Shown in pieces: positions 60,394 to 64,000 of a DNA stretch of 64,000 bases. A program made the translations under genes and the position numbers. The notes under the pieces are model-generated. The model did no database searches. It was not told where the DNA came from and saw only the letters and a program-made list of their open reading frames with translations. The DNA lies in NCBI RefSeq assembly GCF_040649515.1, contig NZ_JBEZFP010000017.1, positions 1-64,000 on the forward strand, read 5' to 3'. Every line of letters starts with the position of its first letter. Position 1 is the stretch's first letter. This DNA is from Yinghuangia elevatio (GTDB lineage: Bacteria; Actinomycetota; Actinomycetes; Streptomycetales; Streptomycetaceae).

Positions 60394-62625
60394 TCAGACG
60401 CGCACGTCGAACCGGTCGAGGTCCATCACCTTGGCCCACGCCGCGACGAAGTCCTTCACGAACTTCTCCTTCGCGTCGTCGCTCGCGTACACCTCGGCCA
60501 GCGCCCGCAGTTCGGAGTTCGACCCGAAGACGAGGTCGACCCGGCTCGCGGTCCACTTGACCTCGCCCGAGGCGTCGCGGCCCTCGAAGGAGTTCGCGTC
60601 CTCCGACTCCGGCGTCCACGTCGTCCCCATGTCGAGCAGGTTGACGAAGAAGTCGTTGGTCAGCGTGCCCGGGGTCGCGGTGAACACGCCCTGCTGCGAC
60701 TGCTGGTGGTTCGCGCCGAGCACCCGCAGACCGCCGACCAGGACCGTCAGCTCCGGCGCGCTCAGCGTCAGCAGGTTCGCCCGGTCGAGCAGCAGGTACT
60801 CGGCCGGCAACCGGTTGCCCTTGCCGAGGTAGTTGCGGAACCCGTCCGCGGTCGGCTCCAGCGCGGCGAACGACTCGACGTCCGTCTGGTCCTGCGTGGC
60901 GTCGACCCGGCCCGGCGTGAACGGCACCTCGACCTGGACGCCGCCGTCCCGGGCCGCCTTCTCCACCGCGGCCGCGCCCGCGAGCACGACCACGTCGGCG
61001 AACGAGACCCGCTTGCCGTTGCTCTGCCCCGAGTTGAAGGCCTCCTGCACGCCCTCGAGGGTGCGCAGCACGGTCGCGAGCTGGTCCGGGTCGTTGGCCT
61101 CCCAGTCGCGCTGCGGCTCCAGGCGGACGCGTCCGCCGTTCGCGCCGCCGCGCATGTCGCTGCCGCGGTACGTCGACGCCGACGCCCACGCGGCCGACAC
61201 CAGCTGCGCCACCGACAGGCCCGACGCGAGGATCTTCTCCTTGAGCGACGCCACGTCCGCGGCGTCGATCGCGTCGTAATCGGCGGCCGGCAGCGGGTCC
61301 TGCCACAGCAGGGTCTCGCTCGGGACCTCCGGGCCGAGGTAGCGCACGATCGGGCCCATGTCGCGGTGCGTCAGCTTGTACCAGGCCCGCGCGAACGCGT
61401 CCGCGAACTCCTCGGGGTTCGCGTGGAAGCGGCGCGAGATCACCTCGTACGCCGGGTCGAAGCGCAGCGACAGGTCCGTCGTGAGCATCGTCGGGGCGTG
61501 CGTCTTGGCCGGGTCGTGCGGGTCGGGAACGGTACCCGCGCCGCCGCCGTCCTTCGGCCGCCACTGGTTCGCGCCGGCCGGGCTCTGGAACAGCTCCCAC
61601 TCGTACCCGAAGAGGATGTCGAAGAAGGTGTTGTCCCAGGTGATCGGGGTGTTGGTCCAGATGCCCTCGAGGCCGCTGGTGATGGCGTCGCCGCCCACGC
61701 CGCTGCCGTGGGTGCTCTTCCAGCCGAAGCCCTGCTGCTCGACGGGCGCGGCCTCCGGGTCGGGCCCGACGCTCTCGGCCGGCCCCGCGCCGTGCGTTTT
61801 GCCGAAGGTGTGGCCGCCCGCGATCAGCGCGACCGTCTCCTCGTCGTTCATCGCCATGCGGCGGAACGTCTCCCGGATGTCGCGGGCCGCCGCGATCGGG
61901 TCCGGGTTGCCGTTCGGACCCTCGGGGTTGACGTAGATGAGGCCCATCTGCACCGCGCCGAGCGGGCTCTCCAGCTCGCGGTCGCCGGTGTAGCGCTCGT
62001 CGTCCAGCCAGACGGACTCCGGGCCCCAGTAGACGTCCTCCTCCGACTCCCAGACGTCCTCGCGGCCGCCGCCGAAGCCGAAGGTCTTGAAGCCCATGGT
62101 CTCCAGCGCGACGTTGCCGGTGAGGACCATGAGGTCGGCCCACGACAGGCTTTGGCCGTACTTCTTCTTCACCGGCCACAGCAGGCGGCGCGCCTTGTCC
62201 AGGTTGCCGTTGTCCGGCCAGCTGTTGAGCGGCGCGAAGCGCTGCTGGCCGGCCCCGGCGCCGCCGCGGCCGTCGCTGATGCGGTACGTCCCGGCGCTGT
62301 GCCACGCCATCCGGATCATGAGCGGGCCGTAGTGGCCGAAGTCGGCGGGCCACCAGTCCTGCGAGGTGGTCAGCACCTCCGCGATGTCGCGCTTCACGGC
62401 GGCCAGGTCGAGGGTGTTGAACGCCTTGGCGTAGTCGAACTCCTCGCCCAGCGGGTTCGCCACGGCGGGGTTCTTCGCGAGGATCTTCAGGTTCAGCCGC
62501 TCCGGCCACCACTGGCTGTTGCCGCCACCCTGCGTCGGGTGCGGCGCGCGCCCGTGTGCGACCGGGCAGCCGCCGCCGCCCTCCGTCTTCGCGTCTGTGA
62601 CGATTGCGTCGTGGTTCTCGGACAT
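60394..62625 (-). CDS. katG: Catalase-peroxidase KatG
   Basis: A 743-residue bifunctional catalase-peroxidase, of usual family length. Distal haem site RMAWHSAG (Arg105, Trp108, His109), the adduct Tyr in GLIYVNPEGPNGNP, the Met in RMAMNDEETVALIAGG and proximal His in GGHTFGKTHGA are all present; the C-terminal half is the usual degenerate second peroxidase domain. It destroys H2O2 and activates isoniazid-like compounds. GGAGGG lies eight bases before the ATG at 62625. Actinobacterial katG genes usually follow furA; none is present, and the 480 bases upstream hold no gene. Confidence 0.97.
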   Translation of the reverse strand: MSENHDAIVTDAKTEGGGGCPVAHGRAPHPTQGGGNSQWWPERLNLKILAKNPAVANPLGEEFDYAKAFNTLDLAAVKRDIAEVLTTSQDWWPADFGHYGPLMIRMAWHSAGTYRISDGRGGAGAGQQRFAPLNSWPDNGNLDKARRLLWPVKKKYGQSLSWADLMVLTGNVALETMGFKTFGFGGGREDVWESEEDVYWGPESVWLDDERYTGDRELESPLGAVQMGLIYVNPEGPNGNPDPIAAARDIRETFRRMAMNDEETVALIAGGHTFGKTHGAGPAESVGPDPEAAPVEQQGFGWKSTHGSGVGGDAITSGLEGIWTNTPITWDNTFFDILFGYEWELFQSPAGANQWRPKDGGGAGTVPDPHDPAKTHAPTMLTTDLSLRFDPAYEVISRRFHANPEEFADAFARAWYKLTHRDMGPIVRYLGPEVPSETLLWQDPLPAADYDAIDAADVASLKEKILASGLSVAQLVSAAWASASTYRGSDMRGGANGGRVRLEPQRDWEANDPDQLATVLRTLEGVQEAFNSGQSNGKRVSFADVVVLAGAAAVEKAARDGGVQVEVPFTPGRVDATQDQTDVESFAALEPTADGFRNYLGKGNRLPAEYLLLDRANLLTLSAPELTVLVGGLRVLGANHQQSQQGVFTATPGTLTNDFFVNLLDMGTTWTPESEDANSFEGRDASGEVKWTASRVDLVFGSNSELRALAEVYASDDAKEKFVKDFVAAWAKVMDLDRFDVRV

Positions 62626-63105
62626 CGGAAGTCCCTCCGGGCTAGGCGGATCACGCTGCACAGGTACTGCGTGCCAGTGCACATTCGAGGCCCGGGCTCC
62701 AGGCGTGGGAACCCGCGTCCTCTCCGATCGAGAAGCTGTGGTCGGCAGGCGCGAACAGGTGGGGCGACCCGACTCCCGGACGGCGGACACGACCGCCGGT
62801 CACGCCGATCCGGTGCGCGGCGCGGCGGAATCGCCCCGCGGCGCCCGGCGGCGCAAGACGGATGCCGGACACCCGAAATCCGGCGCCACGCGGTCGGCGG
62901 GCGGCGGCTGGGGCCTGGATCGCGCTCATAGCCCAAGCTAACTTCGCAGAGACGAACGATTCAAGGCTACTAACGACTCAAGTATGAGTGTCGCGTCCAG
63001 GCGATGTTTGCCCCGAAATGCCGAGGGGCCGTCACCGATGAGTTCCGGCGCCCGTCCCGGTCACCACTTGTGTCAGGACAGGGACGCAGCGAAGGAGAAT
63101 CCGCG
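62626..63105. other. Intergenic region upstream of katG, no convincing gene
   Basis: About 480 bases between the divergent katG and YciI-like genes. The part nearest katG (62640-62930) is GC-rich and open in several frames, with nothing recognisable; a furA gene would need about 450 bases and is not there. The right part (62940-62990) is AT-richer and holds a pair of direct repeats. Confidence 0.6.
62957..62982. promoter_or_regulatory. Direct repeats between katG and the YciI-like gene
   Basis: CGATTCAAG at 62957-62965 and CGACTCAAG at 62974-62982, centres 17 bases apart. On the minus strand they read CTTGAGTCG and CTTGAATCG. Spacing of this kind suits a dimeric regulator such as a Fur/CatR-type peroxide sensor, but the distance to katG (about 330 bases) leaves this open. 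Confidence 0.45.
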
Positions 63106-63438
63106 ATGCCGAAGTTCGTCACCATCGGGTACGGCGACCAGGCAGGTTACGACCGCACCGACGCCTCGGTGCGCGACGCCGCACACGCCCACGACGACGG
63201 CCTCCGCGCCGCCGGGGCCGACATGGGGATCGCCGATTCCCCCGTACAGGTCCGCAACACCGACGGCCACGGTGTGACCGTCGAACGCGGCTCGTTCATG
63301 GCCTCGGCACTCCCGGTCGCCGGGTTCGCGCTCATCGAGGCCGCGACGCTGGAGGAGGCGGTGGAACTCGCGGCCAAGACGCCCTGCGCCGTCGCCCACG
63401 GTGTCGTCGAGGTGTGGCCCCTGCGCGACACGCCGTAG
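63106..63438 (+). CDS. YciI-like (YCII domain) protein
   Basis: A 110-residue protein of the YCII/dimeric alpha-beta barrel family: MPKFVTIGYGDQAGYDRT, a middle VERGSFMASALPVAGFALIE and EAVELAAKTPCAVAHG. The family occurs in actinobacteria near ECF sigma factors, often with a PEP-synthesis or stress link, but no such gene is near here. GAAGGAG lies five bases before the ATG at 63106. Its function is unknown; YciI of Haemophilus has a putative active site His-Asp pair, which I cannot confirm here. Confidence 0.85.
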   Translation: MPKFVTIGYGDQAGYDRTDASVRDAAHAHDDGLRAAGADMGIADSPVQVRNTDGHGVTVERGSFMASALPVAGFALIEAATLEEAVELAAKTPCAVAHGVVEVWPLRDTP

Positions 63439-63485
63439 GCACGACGGCTATTGGCGCGGCTACCGGCACGGCTGACCAGGCACGG

Positions 63486-64000
63486 CTACAGGGCGCGGCG
63501 GGCGGTGGCTATGGCGTGGGGGTCCCAGCCCGGGCGGGGGACCGAGTCGAGCAGCAGCCGGGTGTACGGGTGGCTCGGCCGGGCCAGCACGTCCGCCGTC
63601 CCGCCCGCCTCCACGACCCTGCCGTGCCGCATCACGATCACCTCGTCGGTGACGACGCGCACCACACCCAGGTCGTGGGTGATGAAGAGGTAGCCGACCG
63701 CCGTCTGTTCGCGGATGTCGGCCAGCAGGTTGAGGATCTGCGCCTGGACCGATACGTCCAGGGCGGCCACCGCCTCGTCCAGCACCAGGATCGCCGGCTC
63801 CACGGCCAAGGCCCGGGCGATGGCGACGCGCTGGCGCTGTCCGCCCGACAGTTCGCGCGGGCGCGCGTCCGCGGCCCGGGTGCCGAGGCCCACCTGGTCG
63901 AGGAGCCGGCGGATGCGCGCGGCGTGGTCGGTTCCCGGGAAGTGCAGCTTCAGCGTCTCGCGCAGCACCGCCTCGACGCTGGTGCGCGGGTCGAGGGACA
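63486..64000 (-). CDS. Oligopeptide/dipeptide ABC transporter ATPase (partial, 3' part)
   Basis: The C-terminal 171 residues of an OppF/DppF-like ATPase; the gene runs past the right edge of the window, so its start is not seen. Visible are SLDPRTSVEAVLRETL, the signature LSGGQRQRVAIARAL, Walker B ILVLDEAVAALDVSVQAQ, the H-loop FITHDLGVVR and the oligopeptide-specific tail RPSHPYTRLLLDSVP. The Pro of the usual DEP is Ala (DEAVAALD). It should power uptake of peptides or nickel-like substrates together with permease genes beyond the edge. It is convergent with the YciI-like gene. Confidence 0.93.
   Translation of the reverse strand, partial: SLDPRTSVEAVLRETLKLHFPGTDHAARIRRLLDQVGLGTRAADARPRELSGGQRQRVAIARALAVEPAILVLDEAVAALDVSVQAQILNLLADIREQTAVGYLFITHDLGVVRVVTDEVIVMRHGRVVEAGGTADVLARPSHPYTRLLLDSVPRPGWDPHAIATARRAL

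Noticed and set aside
62651..62929. Possible truncated furA gene upstream of katG
   Set aside because: The 92-residue translation has no Fur motifs such as a metal-binding HHxH or CxxC and looks like a chance frame.

Overview
The window is about 64 kb of very GC-rich chromosomal DNA from an actinobacterium, most likely Streptomycetales. The evidence is near-total G/C at third codon positions, frequent GTG/TTG starts, two SpoIIE-type phosphatases, a DUF574-type SAM methyltransferase, EtfB-EtfA-EtfD electron transfer genes, and a cold-shock protein / DEAD-box helicase / SCO5918-like trio that I recall as conserved in Streptomyces. The genus cannot be fixed from sequence alone. I see no rRNA, tRNA, CRISPR array, insertion sequence or phage; about 50 genes are supported.

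Region 1 (0.1-17.8 kb): a family-39 glycosyltransferase; a WecG/TagA-type glycosyltransferase that appears to have lost its catalytic Asp; a short UvrA paralogue of the drug-resistance type; a GAF-wHTH regulator and a hydrolase; a DUF574 methyltransferase; two overlapping SpoIIE phosphatase genes with PAS/GAF sensors; a secreted polysaccharide deacetylase; an unusual protein with two degenerate phospholipase-D-like halves; and a secreted glycerophosphodiester phosphodiesterase.

Region 2 (18-30 kb, all minus strand): etfB-etfA-etfD, which passes electrons from acyl-CoA and other dehydrogenases to the membrane quinone pool; a PhoD-like phosphatase; a RidA-like protein; a tetR / FAD dehydrogenase / short-chain dehydrogenase operon joined by ATGA overlaps behind a 37-bp palindrome; and an amino-acid permease with a universal stress protein.

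Region 3 (30-41 kb): an Mrr nuclease-TerD fusion; cysteine dioxygenase preceded by a 28-codon Cys-containing leader peptide; a solitary VirD4/TraG-like ATPase; the cold-shock cluster; a MerR regulator; and a gntR-MFS pair.

Region 4 (41-49 kb): a TetR regulator; an FtsX-type ABC exporter divergent from a histidine kinase/response regulator pair; a small uncharacterised protein; and an MFS transporter.

Region 5 (49-64 kb): an AHSA1-like protein; a catabolic cluster (NCS1 permease, amidohydrolase, double AsnC regulator, dialkylglycine-decarboxylase-like enzyme, LysR regulator) with clear operator-like repeats; a membrane protein; a DHA2 efflux pump with its TetR regulator; catalase-peroxidase KatG; a YciI-like protein; and the 3' part of an oligopeptide-type ABC ATPase cut by the window edge.

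The most notable items are the pseudo-PLD protein, the Mrr-TerD fusion, the leader peptide before cysteine dioxygenase, the degenerate WecG protein, the orphan VirD4-like ATPase, and several strong operator and tandem-repeat signals.
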